From: Brevipalpus yothersi
Taxonomy: Eukaryota; Arthropoda; Arachnida; Trombidiformes; Tenuipalpidae
NCBI GenBank assembly: GCA_003956705.1
Contig: QZCP01000523.1
Span: 6,618-70,617 of the forward strand
Direction: 5' to 3'
DNA: 64,000 nt
The position numbers were made by a program, and so were the translations under genes. Each line of letters begins with the position of its first letter. The stretch's first letter is position 1. The notes under the pieces were generated by a model that worked only from the letters and a program-made list of their open reading frames with translations, had not been told where the DNA came from and searched no databases. Positions 12,401-25,800 of this stretch are shown one piece after another.

Positions 12401-12848
12401 TGACATCCGATAACTTTATAGCAGATTTCACGGTGAGCATCGGAAATGTTACATTCCAAACAATTTCAGATGATAATCTTGAGCATTTTTTGCTGGTATC
12501 TTTCAGAGATAATTTTTTGAGTTGCTTGAGGAGGAATGATTTTTCATTGTAGATAAAATAACTGAACAGAATGATAACAATTAGGATCAATACACAACAC
12601 AACCATTTGCAATGGCTTCTTCGTCTTCGATTTTTTGGCTTCATTATTCTGATTTTACTAATACCAGGAAGGCTTGATTTGAGAGAATTCTGGTGTCCAT
12701 TGATGATCCCAGAGGAAGTGCCATTCTGGAGAAAAGGTTTCCTATGATCATCGATCACATTCTCTTCCTCATTCTCATCATCCGAAATGATGAGCTGTAT
12801 CACATCATTAGAAAATGTTACATCTTTAGTTTTACCCCTATTACCCAT
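9449..12848 (-). CDS. FAM234/ITFG3-like type II membrane protein with FG-GAP-type repeats
   Basis: Ten exons, all joining in phase: 12848-12359, 12273-12199, 12132-11984, 11909-11678, 11617-11260, 11191-11113, 10997-10811, 10708-10577, 10382-9963 and 9876-9449, giving 849 aa. Introns are mostly 65-110 bp. A cytoplasmic N-terminus ends in KPKNRRRR and is followed by one transmembrane helix (about 82-100), the type II arrangement of FAM234A/B. The lumenal or extracellular part carries repeated Asp-rich FG-GAP-like blades: KLSDVNNDGILDIIIPFGTG, DLDNDGMEDMILMHGG, DTNHDSRLDLILALPN and GLFDGDDIPDIFVVY, plus GCGGGLMALEGKTGS, typical of beta-propeller PQQ/FG-GAP folds. The molecular role of FAM234 proteins is poorly known. 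Vertebrate members are about 550-620 aa. Here exons 8-10 add about 326 residues, rich in Ser/Asn/Arg, after the propeller. I am confident of the family, less so of the exon 9 acceptor (GGAAG). Confidence 0.85.
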
Positions 12849-13421
12849 TTTGGTCCCAAATCACAGATAAATCACTCCAATTATCATTAAATTACCAGAT
12901 TCAGCCAAATCGATGTATTCGATCTGCTGTGAAACCATCACAAGCATATGGCCAGAACGCAGGCGATCTGTAGAAAAATATTAGAACTGTTCAGAACCAG
13001 AAGCATAGACAGCTGCGCATATTCGGTCACATATCGAAAGGCCAGTGGATAATACTCATGATAAGTATGGTAGAGTTGATGAATCTGAGAACAATTCTTT
13101 CGAAAAATATCGCTCAAGGCATTCCACCAACTTATTATTTTACGACCATTTCTCTCTTCGATCGGCTAGTTTCACCCACAAGTCCTGAATGAAAAATGAA
13201 ACTTTAGAGTGTTATCTCATGAGTACAGATCAGTACAGATCGGTTTAGGATGAATATGATAGTCCTAACTGATAAAATAGGGTCTTGTGTGGGCAGTGGG
13301 TGATATTATTAGTAGAGATGAGCAGAAACTTTAAAACATCATGAAAAGTAGCTGTAATAGATAAACAGGAGAATATGAATGCGATAAAAGTCAAGAGATA
13401 GGGTGAATATCAAATTTACAC
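12849..13421. other. Intergenic between FAM234-like gene start and HUWE1 3' end
   Basis: Both flanking genes are on the minus strand, so this holds the promoter and 5' UTR of the FAM234-like gene. A tandem CAGTACAGAT pair lies near 13226-13245. No coding content is seen. Confidence 0.5.
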
Positions 13422-13427
13422 TTTATT
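13422..13427 (-). terminator. Probable HUWE1 poly(A) signal
   Basis: AATAAA on the minus strand (TTTATT on plus), about 400 bp beyond the HUWE1 stop. This would give a 3' UTR of roughly 0.4 kb. Only the hexamer supports it. Confidence 0.4.
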
Positions 13428-13827
13428 TCCAAGTTACAGATTTTACGCAATTTTAGTCTCAAATTTTCTCTCTGCGCTTTTGTAAAATAAAACTCTCATT
13501 AACTACTAATTTTAATTAATCACAGCCGTTATCATCAATAAAAATGGCAATTACGTAGTTGTTTGACCATTTGTATGTTAACAGGGCCACAGAAGGAAAA
13601 GGGCGATTGTCCCATCGAGGGATGTTATGCAGCCTGTAAAATCGCTCTCTTCGTGAGCTTTTTATGATAGTTGTTTCCATGTTTATCAATTGTGGAACTC
13701 TTAAAAGAGTCTGGGAGGTGGGATGGTTAATCGTGAATTGAAAAGAGTGAATGGTCGGGACGCCGCTTTCCTGTTCATGGGCTAACGCCGGGAGGTGAGA
13801 TACCACTGACGAAAGGAACTTCTTGAA

Positions 13828-16800
13828 TCAAGCAAAACCGAATCCTTCAGAGCATTCATGAATTGCTTTCAACAACATAGTTTTGAGTTTATCGTATGTT
13901 TCGTAAGCGGGAAGATCAAGCTGGTTGAAGCTAGAATAGAGAAATGTTTTAGACAAGAGTTTATGTAAGAGATCGAGAGAGATGATAACTTACCATGTGT
14001 GAGCAGATGGCAATCTGTCGGTGGATCTGTCATCTCGATGGATTTGGAATTTTTGAATACCATTCATACCCTCCAAAGCGGAGAATCCTTGTAGAGGCAC
14101 TTTGGACGTTCCAGTGACGAATTGTAAAAATTTGGCTCTATCTGCCTGATCGAATGATCTTAAAGCTCTCCAGAACCATTGGATTTGAAGTGAGCCAGCT
14201 TGATATTTATGATATTCACAGTTTGCCTTAAGATCATCGATGTCTATATTTGGTAGACCAGAGATCAACAATTCCAACTCTTGTTCGTTGAATATAGAAA
14301 TTAAACGTTTTGGTATGATTTCATAGAAGCCTTCTAGGAAACTGTTCAGCTGTTTACGGATAGAGCCTGTCATCTTTTCTTGACATACGAGTCGTACATA
14401 TTCTTGTTTATTGTCTTCAGTTACTTCTATGTTACGACCGTTAGGTTTGAGATCACGCACTTCGGTTACACCGAATTCTTGGACTTCTACACTAAATGTT
14501 TGCTCGATATCCAACTCTTTTACGTCGTGTTCGAGAAGAAAAACTAAACTTCTATAAAAGGAATAGTCTTCACTTTCCATGTCATGGTAGCTGTAGAGGG
14601 AAGAAGAAATGATCATTAGCATACAAATCAAGTGATCATGTTGACAAAGGAACTACTCACTTGACTAATTTACCGAGGATGTGCTTGTAAAATGATCGTG
14701 TGAAATAGCATTCAAGCAATTTGTTGTCATAAACGGCTTTCGCAATCACACGACCAACAAATTTGAAGTATTGTAGATGATTCGAGTTGCAATGAGATGC
14801 AGAGTTGATCATATAGGTGACACGATCTCCAGGTGATGTTGTGAACAGAGCATACATAGGATTGAAGATTTCTCGAGAAATTATGGTGTACCATTCTCGT
14901 AAAAGGCCACCAGCATCCTGGCCTTCTTCGCCTTCGAAAACTATGTAGAAACGATTTTTCCATTCTTCTGAAGATCGTCTATAAAGCTCACGGAAAGAAT
15001 CTTCGAATACATGTTCTCGGCGAACGTGGACAGCGAGATCTTCTCTTCGAGCACCATTCTCAAGGCGCTCTAGCTCCTGACGGAAGTATCTTCTTTTAAC
15101 ATCAAAGTCAAGTACTCGAGTATGATCAACTAATACTGAAAATGGACCGTTAGCTAAAGGTGTTGTGGATTGGCGGAGAATTTGATTTAACACAACTTTG
15201 TGAGTCTCAGCGAACTGTAGAAACTTTTGTGTATCAATAGGTAGATTCGAGACATTGGAACCACCGAGATGACCCTCAGCAGAACTGTCTATTAGGGGTG
15301 ATAAAGGAATCGGATCCTGATTCACATGTGCTAGCTGACTTTCTCTACTTTCAGTTCTGTTATCTCTTCGTCTTTTGGGTTCTTTTTCAGATGCATGGAC
15401 TAGGAAAAATGCCTCGACTGCAGGTTGAAGAACAAGAACAGCATGATGATCAGGAGCATCTGCAAGCTCCAATAAACAGTTACTCAAACACTCCCAGAGA
15501 TTATCAAGCTTCAGTTGTGCGCTTAGGCTTTCTTGTTCCTGGTCGGATGGGACATTGGCCTGAGAAGTCGCGGGAGAGTTGGAAGGAGATGCTGGTGGAG
15601 CTGATGATCCACTGATCGTAGCAGAGCCAGTAGAAACATCGCTTGATCCTGGAAGGGCTTGTTGACCAGTTGGTGGATTTATGGAAGGACCTAAGCGAAG
15701 GCGAACCTTGTGCATCCTAATTGATTCTTTCAGCTGAACGATGACTTTGAGTACCCTAAGGAAGAAGTTTTGACTCGATGTCTTAGAAGTGAGAGCAGCC
15801 ATCGATGGTAATTGAACCTCTTTAGAAGACGAATTGTGTTTAACATGGGTGGCAGCATTAATAACAATATTTGTGTGAGTGAAGCGATCATGAATCACTC
15901 CCTTGTGAACTTTCTCTGAGCCCTTTTCCTCCGACATTTCATCATTAGTAGATCGATCTTTTGAGGTCATATTCAAGGACCGAAGTTCGCCATTGAGTTT
16001 TTCTATGTGATGGCTGACAGTCAAGCCTAGTTCACGGGCTCCTTCCAAGAGCAAATTAAGAAGAACGCTTCTTGTTGCAGAGCAGCTCCTAGATAACCGC
16101 AAAAGGAGTGCTGTAGCATCTTCTAGCCCTGCTTCTGAGCATGACTTGGAAGTCAGAACCTCGACAGCCAACTTAATCGCATCTTCGTTAACGATAAGTT
16201 TTTTCTCAGATGGAGGTTCGATTTTTTCAGCATCGACTTTTTCTTTGCTGGTACTTTTTTCAGATGTTCTTACAGGAGGTTGTTCTTCTACAGTTTGCGA
16301 AGGAGCTTCTTCCTGGGACGGATACAAGGAGGCTGCTCCGGTGGCTACATTTGAGCCTCCTGCTGGATGATCATTCAAATGGGAAGATGACATCGGATAG
16401 GTATCATATGAGTTCAATGATATAGCCAGCAGTGACAAGAGACGAAGAAGTTTGTCAGTGAGGAGTGAGCTTTTCTTTACGACAGGATGGGACAATAAGT
16501 TAATAATCTGGACCAGAGGAGAATTTTCACTTTCATTGAAGGCACTTTCATTCTCATTGCTACTTGTGGTAGAATTACTCGGTTGATATATATTAGAACC
16601 TGAAATAATTGGAAGCGTTAGAATGTTTCTCATTAAGGAATCATGATACATACTGTGACTTTTAACGATACTCTTTCCCTTTTTAGTCAAGCTTGACGAG
16701 TCCAATTTCAAAAGAACTTCCCAAAAGTCTGGATCCTTGGCAGAGCCAGAGCGAGATGATGCGGGACTGGTCTCATCACGATTAGATGATTGCGAGCTAA

Positions 16801-19800
16801 CCGATAGCTTACTTTCCTCGCGAGATAAATCAGGGCGAAGAAAGTGAGGAAAAGCTTTAGCCAAAGAGATGAGAGTATCCAGAACATGTCTACAAACGAG
16901 TGGAGCAGCCTGTGGATGAATCAATATGGAATGACATGGTTGGCCCATGCCTTTCTTTCCAGAGGCAACTTTTTGGATCTGGAAAACATTTGTTCGGCAA
17001 CCAAGAGCTGCATCGAGAGATATAGAGAGCCAAGATGGCATCTGATGACCACTTGATAACCTGTAACCATGGATAAGTATTAATAACTATTCAAATAAAA
17101 TTATAGGGTGTAAAAGTTTCATGCAAAAGCCCTCAGATCTCATAATCTTAACCATCATTGAGAGGTATCAATGGTACCATCAGACCAATATCATCATTCC
17201 TCAGAGGGAAAGATAAGGGAAAGGGGATATCGGGATTGAGGAAGAGGCATGACGATATGGTTAGATGAATTCCATAGAGTACCAACTCATTTCAGGAGCG
17301 CGTTCTAATCATCAGGCTAAGAGAGTGGGACATATTAGTAGTAGACGGACCTATGGCCTCCAGAGCCAGCATTGCTTGATTTACGAATCTTGTGATGTTC
17401 ACCAAGATCTTTAGCTTCTCTTGTTTTTTCCATTATTGCAAGAAGAGAGTTAATCACCCAAATGCGAGTGGGAATGTGGTGGCACAAGTTTTTCAACACT
17501 CGGTGAAGTCTACTGATGTTGAGCTTTGGCTCATCAACAAAGAGTAGAATCAAAAGACAAGTCAACGCTTCATGGTCAAGTAGCTGTCTACCCTTGAAGC
17601 GACCAGGTAGATAAGGTGGACGAACTTGGTTAGAGGAAGATCCATAACTGGAAGAGGTAGCTCGAGAACCGATAGGCCAGGCCCACCCGGTTCCAGAGGC
17701 TCCAGTGCTAATTGCGTATCGAGTACGACCAGCTTCAATCGCGAAAAAATAGTAAAAATGAGAATAGAGACGAAGGAAGATTAATGTTTTGAAAGTCCGA
17801 GGATTTTCAATACTTACAAGCACTCCTGAGGATTCTTGAGAGGGCTGTCGTAGCATGAGAAGTGAAAAATCGTTCTGATATCTGACGGTGCCTAGCTTCA
17901 AGTTCTTGACGAAGATTCTGAGCTTCACTAGCAAGTTCTCCCGGCAACAAGGCGAGAAGACTATCATCCATATCAGCAAGTACTTGACGTCTCAAGCCTG
18001 GTGGAAGAGTTTGAATAAATGATGCTGGGTCGACTGGAGCATCAGGTCCAGTTGTCTGTGCTTGGAGACGCTGTTGTTCAGCTCTCTGTTGAGCGAGAAC
18101 TTCTTCTTGAATGTTCGGTGGTAGAGCAGCCAAAAACTCTGGACTGACTTCATTGAATTGGCCGGCATTAGTATTAGCACTTGAGCTTGGTTGTGGCTGA
18201 GATGGTTGGCCATTTGAAGAGGTTGAACGCTGTTGCTGGAGTCGTTGAAGGCGAAGTTGTTCAGCAATAACTTCTTGGCGAATATTCTCGGGTAGAGCGG
18301 CAAGGAATGAAGGATCCACACCCTCGGGCACTTCAGTATCTGTAAAGGAAGATCAATATAATAAGACCGATAAGATAAATAGGAAATGTGATTTTTACCT
18401 CCAAGAAGATTTTGGAGCTCAGAATTGTTGTTTCCAGATGATGGTGGGGTGCTACTCTGTTCTTCAGTGGTATTAGCGGCGACTGATGAATCATTGTTCG
18501 ATACTTCGACAGTGTTATTAGGCTCTGGTGCCAAATTAGAAGATGCTGGCTGAAGCTCATTCACACGCTCCTCAGGGGGCTCCGAAGAGCGAACATTTTG
18601 AGATGCCTCACTATCTGCTAAGAACAACAAACAAATAGATGAGCAATTTTTTGTGAAAAAGCTGAAGATTTCACATACTAACCTTGTTCGATTCCCAAAT
18701 TATCGATAGAAATCACAGAAGGAGAAATAGAGATCTCAGGAGGTTGAATATTAAGATTTGAACTATTAGCATGACACTCAGTTTCGGCCCATCTATCAAC
18801 GTCCATGGGGGAAGGACGGTCAGAAGCCGTGGCCGAGGCTGTGCAGATCATTTGATTGATTTCATCCTCTCCTTGTTGAGACTCTACTTGCACTGGTTCA
18901 GAGATGGTATCAACGATAGGGTTAGATGGTTCTAATGCAGTTTCATTGAAAGAGTTAGCATTGCTGGGAGCTGTAGACTGTGGTTGATTTGAATTGAGCT
19001 GAGCTGAAGCCATCACAGGACCGAGGACTTCTTCAACAAGTGAAGCAGCTAGTCGTTCGGTTCTTGCATCAACGGCAGCTTCAGGAGCTTTGAAATCCCC
19101 AGCCTCATCAGAGAGCTTGCCGTCTTTTTCTTGATTCAAACCTAAGAAAATAAATAGATTGGGAATTAGAAACGACAAAAACAAGAGACTGTAAGGGGTT
19201 TTATTTTCTATAGCTTTTGCGGGAAAACGTGTTTCGAAGAGAGATGTAACCGATAGGACTCATTTTGAGTTTAGAAAACTCTCTTCCTTCTCCAATGAGC
19301 TCTAACAATTCATGGACAAGCTTCGGAACTGAGTCTACTCAAACAGGCGTATCGATGACAAATGATTTCAAGATTGGACAAGAAAAGAAACAGGGAGAAT
19401 GACTTTACCTGAGCCTGCAAAAACACCTTTCTTTTTTTGCTTTTCTTCCTCTTCAATCATACTTTTACGCTTCTCTTTTCGTTCAGCGAATTCTTCATCT
19501 CTATGTTTTTCCCACACCTCTATAATACCGGGTTTCAATGACGCTATACAGTCATGCATAGCATCTCCATCCAAAACATGAGATTCTTCTGTCCATCTTA
19601 TCATAGCAGATGGTATGGTGCTGAGTACAGAGGATGAGCCAGCGTTTCCAACAAGACCGGATTCCGTGAAATCGAGAAGATCCTCTTCAGCAGTGATTAT
19701 TTGGAAATCGTTACTGGCAAATATTAGGCGGGCTGGGTGGTTGGGAGAACTGGCAGAAGTGAGCTGAAGAATTTGTTGAGCAGTTGCTGGACCTAAAAGC

Positions 19801-22800
19801 CTCTGCAATATGACAGGAGGATTAGGATGACGTGCATATTGTCCGGAAGCCCAGTTATGATGAGCTGCAGCACCTGTGGCAGCCACCGCTGGACGGTATA
19901 AACGTTGTCGCTGACTTCTATGAGGTCTGGCTGTGGCAGCAAGAATACTGGCTGTGGTGGATCCTGATGGAGGGTTCATACCAAGCGGATCACCATTTCC
20001 AGGGCGAACCAGAAGAGGATGTGATATGGAGACTGAACCTGGAGCAGGAGGCACTGAAGGCTGAGATGCATCAGGCACATTGGATAGTTGCTCGGTGTCT
20101 ATCATGGGCAATAAGGTGGTCAATCTGAAATTTCCATCAGCAAAAACTGATGGTGGAATCATATCTTCAATATCGAAGAGGAATTGATCACTTTCACGTT
20201 CATAGCTTCTCAAAACTGGATCATCAATCTCCTCAGGGTTGACAAAAGCAGAGATTTCGTCATCCTCTACATCATCATCATCAACATGATCGTCTTCTTC
20301 ATCATCATCGTCATCGTCTCTATCTTCTTCATCTGGGTTGCCTATAGGAATTAAGATGAAAACAATTGTTATACAGAGAAATTGAAGAAAAAATCATTAA
20401 CAAAGAATTCTACTGCCCCTCAAGAAAGGAAAAATCTTTATAGGAAGTCATATAGCGAGATCACTTACTTTGATCTTCATCATCTTCGTCATCATCATCT
20501 TCATCGCTCTCTGATTCCTCATCAGATTCAGACTCTGCTCCATTCGAGGTCATTACATTATCGTGAGTTTCTCCAACTTCGATGCCAACATTGTTATGTT
20601 CATCCATGAGGGTGCTTGAACGGGAATGCGATTCATTGAAAATATCGAAATGAACTCCCTCTTCGATGACCACAGCCTCGTTATCAGGGTGAACTTCGAC
20701 ATTATCAAACGTTGAGATATGATTACTTCTTTGTTGGTCTCCCATGTCGGATGGGTTCAAATCTATGACTCGATACTCATTTTCTTGCTCAGAATTACGA
20801 GTGCTTTCGCTTATTTGGGTCTCTGTTGAAAGGGCGGCATGTTCTTCTCCACCATTCGCGGAGTTGATTGTATCTTCCTCCATTGCCTCAGGATTAGTTG
20901 AAGAAGCACCACCAGCCTTGTGACGTTTGTTTTGTGGGACGAATTGAGAGGGGAGATTTATTATTTTTGATAAGGTTTCCAAAGGTTTCAAGGCTGAATT
21001 GAGGGTGATAGCCATATGAGGAGATGAAAAGTCTAGTGAGTGTGATATTCGAGCCAGATCATTCACAATTCCTCGCCTCAACATGATTTTGACCATATTG
21101 TTGATACCTGTACTTTGATTGCGGATTGATCCAGGCATATTTTGCTGAGAAGTCTGATTGACAGTAGGACAGGCGTCAATCATAGTGCTAATAACTCCCA
21201 GGATAGCCTGAACTCGGATGTGCTTTTCGCTTGATTCAGGTAGAGCTAAAGCACGGTGAAGGGCAGATTTCACCTCGTTGACGAGAGTTGTTTGCGCATC
21301 AGGACAATGATTGCAAGATGAAAGAGCTGCTATCAGGACTCTTGTCAAGGCAGGGCAGTTTTTATCCCCTATATTCTGAGTATTTGGTAGGAGGTTATCT
21401 AAAACGAAAGAGAGCGCACTACACTCTTCTGCAATCAAGTCATTATGACCGGCATGATACATATGGTCAGTGATGAGCTTGGCAATTACAGGATAAGAGC
21501 GAATAAGTTCAGCGAGAAGCCGCATGATAGCGGACTGACTCAACAACGGTCTCTGCTTTTTCAAAGTATCTTCGTCCTTTGGGCCAGTGGCCACAGATTT
21601 GCTTGAGTCCCCAGCTGTAATGATGTTGGGAAGTGGCTCATCGGAAGAGACAAGTTCGTCATCTTCTTGATGAACTAAATCAGAAGAAGATGATTCGCGA
21701 TTCAACCGAAGCTGAGAAGGAAGCGGGCAAAAAGTTCGAGAGGAAACAATGGGACCATTTTTGACTTCAGAGGAGTTACTATTCGAAGAGGTGCTAGTTT
21801 CTTCTGTGATCGGGGTGGAAGGAACGGTTAGAGCATTCAAAAGGTCGTTGATCACCTCTTTGATGATGTTATTAGAAGCCCCCGGGACAGTTGAAAATTT
21901 TGAAGGTAGAAGACGCAAAGTTTGAACGGTCTGAGCACTCATCAGACGACTTTCATCTTCTTCTCGCTTTGATTGAGGGTAGAGAGATATACGAAGAATA
22001 GATTTCGTAATATCCAGGAAGAGTTCGCTGTTACGGCAGGCCGCAGGCCCGAGAACACGCAAGATGTAGTGCATTTCTTTACAATTTATATTGGGATTGT
22101 GGAGTGTTGCTCTTATAACTCTCTCCATTGTTTGACGTAAAGTATTGGGTTCTTCGATGACATGTCGAATGATAAGAGTAGCAAGTGATGTGAATCCAGT
22201 GAAACCTGAAGCTTGAGTAAGGTTCAAGATATGTCTAATACCACCGAGATCTTCGAAAAGTGATGCTTGCTCATAGTTTCGAGTAAGGCGTAGAACCAAG
22301 CGCATGACTGCATGAAGAGTTTCAGCCTCAACAGGTATGCTTATGAAGCCAGCGCAAGCTCTGATCAAGGAAGCACATTGATGAGATTCCAACCCTTTGA
22401 CAACTTTGTAGCCAAATGAAGAGCTGGAAGAAGTGTCAGAAGATGACTCAGTGGACTTAGTTGCTGTTGTATTTCCCGTTGAATTGACAGAATTTGATTC
22501 CTCTGCAACCTCCATTGGTTTTTCATCGTTGACAAACATGATAGGTCGCCAATTTCCAGTCTCTTCATTGATTTGAACCATTGTTCCAAAATTGACGATA
22601 TACTTTCTTCTTCCTACTTCTATTCGCACGAAGGAATCCCCATTCTTGTATGCTTCATCTATAGTCTTATTATTCAATTGAGCATAGGCTGTCCATTTAC
22701 CAGATCGCTCATCAAACCATCTCCATCGGCGCCTGGGTAGAGAAAGAAGAGGAGCTCTACGAACAGAGGCGACAGCAGATTTATCGTAGAGGTCAATTAG

Positions 22801-25800
22801 CAGGACTACGGGTGCTAGCCACTTGGGAGTGCCCAAGCTAATATTCTTATTGGATGCCATTAACATGGCATTTTGAGCAGCATCAGTTAATTGAACCAGA
22901 TTGTCGATGAGATTAGTTTCGCTCACCAAACTAGCACATTGATTTCGTTTGTCTTCGAAGAGAAGCGAAAAAAGATGAATCATATTTGCAGCTTTAAAAG
23001 CTTCAGGCATTTGGCTTATTTGAGAGGCCCATTCAGGAATGGTACGTTTATCTGATTGAGTCATTGGCTGAGTGCTTTCGAGCAGCTTGTTCACATTTGA
23101 ATTGATTTCGGAAATGAGTTGCCTCAACATGTCTTTCGACCAATGTTCACCGTTACGTTGACAAACAGCGAGAAGTAGGTCGCAGACACGATAAACAGTT
23201 TCTGGTAAAGTTTCCAGAAGCGATAAACAACCAGGAAGTAGATCAGCCGTGAATTTGTCCATCATTTCTTTTGGCATAGGCTCATTATCATTTTCGGGTG
23301 GTGCAGTCTCTCCTTCGGTATTCTCATCGAGAGACATGTAAATGGCTCGAAGAACTTGGTCTTCTTCTGATAAATCCCAATCATTTCCAGCTGGGCGAGA
23401 GTGGGATGATTGACTCAAGAGATATTCAGTTGCTTGTTCAAGGGAAGTAGCTCGCATGAGAGCTTCCATTGCAAGTTCTCGTTGAAAACCCATATCAACA
23501 AGTTGTGTGAGATGTTCAGCACTGATACCCTGCTCCTCAAGCTCATCTCTTCGACTTGTTCGCACAGGTCCAGGAGTTGTTGTATCCTTGGTTTTGCATC
23601 CTTTCTCTTCGCTGAGTTTATCTTGTATAATGGCCTCACCACGTAGGAGATGACATAAGATAGCCAATATTGATTCAGACATTCTTTCACCATAGACTTT
23701 CAATGGTTTTTTGTTCCAAAGGTGCATGGCGTACTCGAATGCTTTCTTATGAGTTCGTATAAGATATTTGGTTGGGACAAAGGGAGCGATATTATGTTGA
23801 CTGCTACTTGCTGGTAAAGTATGAGGGGATTCGAGTATCGTTTTAGGGTTAACCATTTTTTCCAGAAGCATGAGCCAAGAGTCCAGAAATTCTCCCGTTT
23901 TTTCAGGAAGATCTGGATGCTCTAGACCCTCTTCAATCGAGACCTTTCCTCCTTGGGTCAAGGCCCATTTGAACGTGCTATGGAAGAAAAATGGATTAAA
24001 ACTAATTCCAGAAGGGGTATATTGATTTCACTTACTCAAAAAAAGCATCTTGGCCACCACATTGAACGAATTTTTGGAGCATCAGATGGTAAGGAAATTT
24101 TCTTTCATCGAAAAGCATGGGCGATGTGAAACCCACAGAGCAGGTGTAAAAAGTCAACCTGTAATATATTTGAATCAAATATTTAGATCAAATGTTACAA
24201 ACGCATACCAGCCTAAAAATTAATTTGATTTAAAAGATAGGTAACGATGAGGATGTACATTCGTTTTGCACCATTTCGAGCGTATCGAACATCGTGTATA
24301 TTTTGGATACGCAGATACCAGGTGCTATGCAGAAGAAGAGGGAGGAGAGAAAAAGAAAAGAGACCGATATAAACTTACATAAATTCTGGGATAGGAGACG
24401 TTGGAGGCGGTGTCCATGAAAGACCCTTGGCCAAGAGTTTCGTAAGATGAGTGGCCACAGCATTTGCGTACGGAAATGGTGCAAGAGGCATGAGAGCACT
24501 CGAGTGATGATGACGGCGATGTCTGATAGGAGAATTAGCACAGTGCTTCACGAGTAAGCCGAAAAGTTCTGCAAGGGCTCGGCCTAGACGAGATGCACTG
24601 GATAGCAAAGGTTTCACTTGTTTCAAATGAGGTACTGATTTAGATGACTTTGGATCTTTCTTCTTCGATGAATCTTCACTACTAGAGCCCGAAGGAGATA
24701 TTAAGGATATAGATGCAGTATCACAGGTTTCGTCAATCTCCATTTTCGATTCTTCACTGTTTTTAGAACTAGAAGTTGAGCTCAAGTCAGAACTTTCCTT
24801 GGTCAATGCAGCAAGTCGTTCAACCTGATGACGACCAAACTTCCACGAAGTGCTATTAGATGAGTCTGATACGAGAGCTAGGAGGACGGTACTCTCCCAA
24901 ACGAGAGAAGTGTAGAGTTGACTCAGGCCTTTCAACACATTCAACCCCATCTCAGAGCCCCAGCTTGATACTGAGATGTTACGCATTTCAGGTTGACCAG
25001 TGCGACAAACATGGATGAACATATTTATGTAGGCGTGAGCAGCTGACATATGATGTAATAAAGGTGTAAGGTTGGAGGATTGGTGAGGATCTAGGTTGGA
25101 TCCTTGACATTTAGCAGAAGCTTGGATAAATTCATCTAGTAGAACGCTTCCTCCAGGAGCAGAAAGAGGCTGATGAAGTGGCTCTAAGCAGTTTAGCACC
25201 TCAGTTAAATTGGTTAAACCGATTTTGAGGACTTCTTTTTCACTTGTCAAGGTCTAAGGTAAGAAAAAATTACTCTTGAATTACTCTTCCTCAATCAATC
25301 ATCAAGCTCACTTACCAATAGTGTTTTGCAAACACTAGACACCGACATACAAGCCTGTGTCAAGGGAAAATCAATAGGTAGATTAGGAAGACGTAGAATA
25401 TTAAGGAGAGGTTTCAGTCCCTTCTGCCGGACGAATTCTCTGCAATGATCATCAGTTGAGTTATTCGACAATATGGAATCAACGAATCGCATCTATAGAA
25501 GAGAAAACAGTGTTCCATTAGGAGAAAACAGTCCATAGTAGAAATTGAATAATCGATTACTTACAACATTTAGAATGAAATCGACCAATGGAACAGGTTG
25601 TTTATTGCTCGGTTGGATTGAAGCAAGGGTTTGTTCGGGTTGAGGTTTCTCGGTTGGTGCGACCCGAGTTCCGGATGCAGTGTTCGTATCTTCATCCTCT
25701 TCATCATCTTCGTCAGAAGAGCCTCCCTCAGCACCATTTCCAGGCATAACGGGTCTGATTGTATCATTTTGACCAGGGTTGATTTCTGGACCTTTTGCGG

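Noticed and set aside
16146..16425. Plus-strand ORFs within the HUWE1 region (also near 15298, 19832, 21288 and 23410)
   Set aside because: Antisense shadows of well-supported HUWE1 exons.
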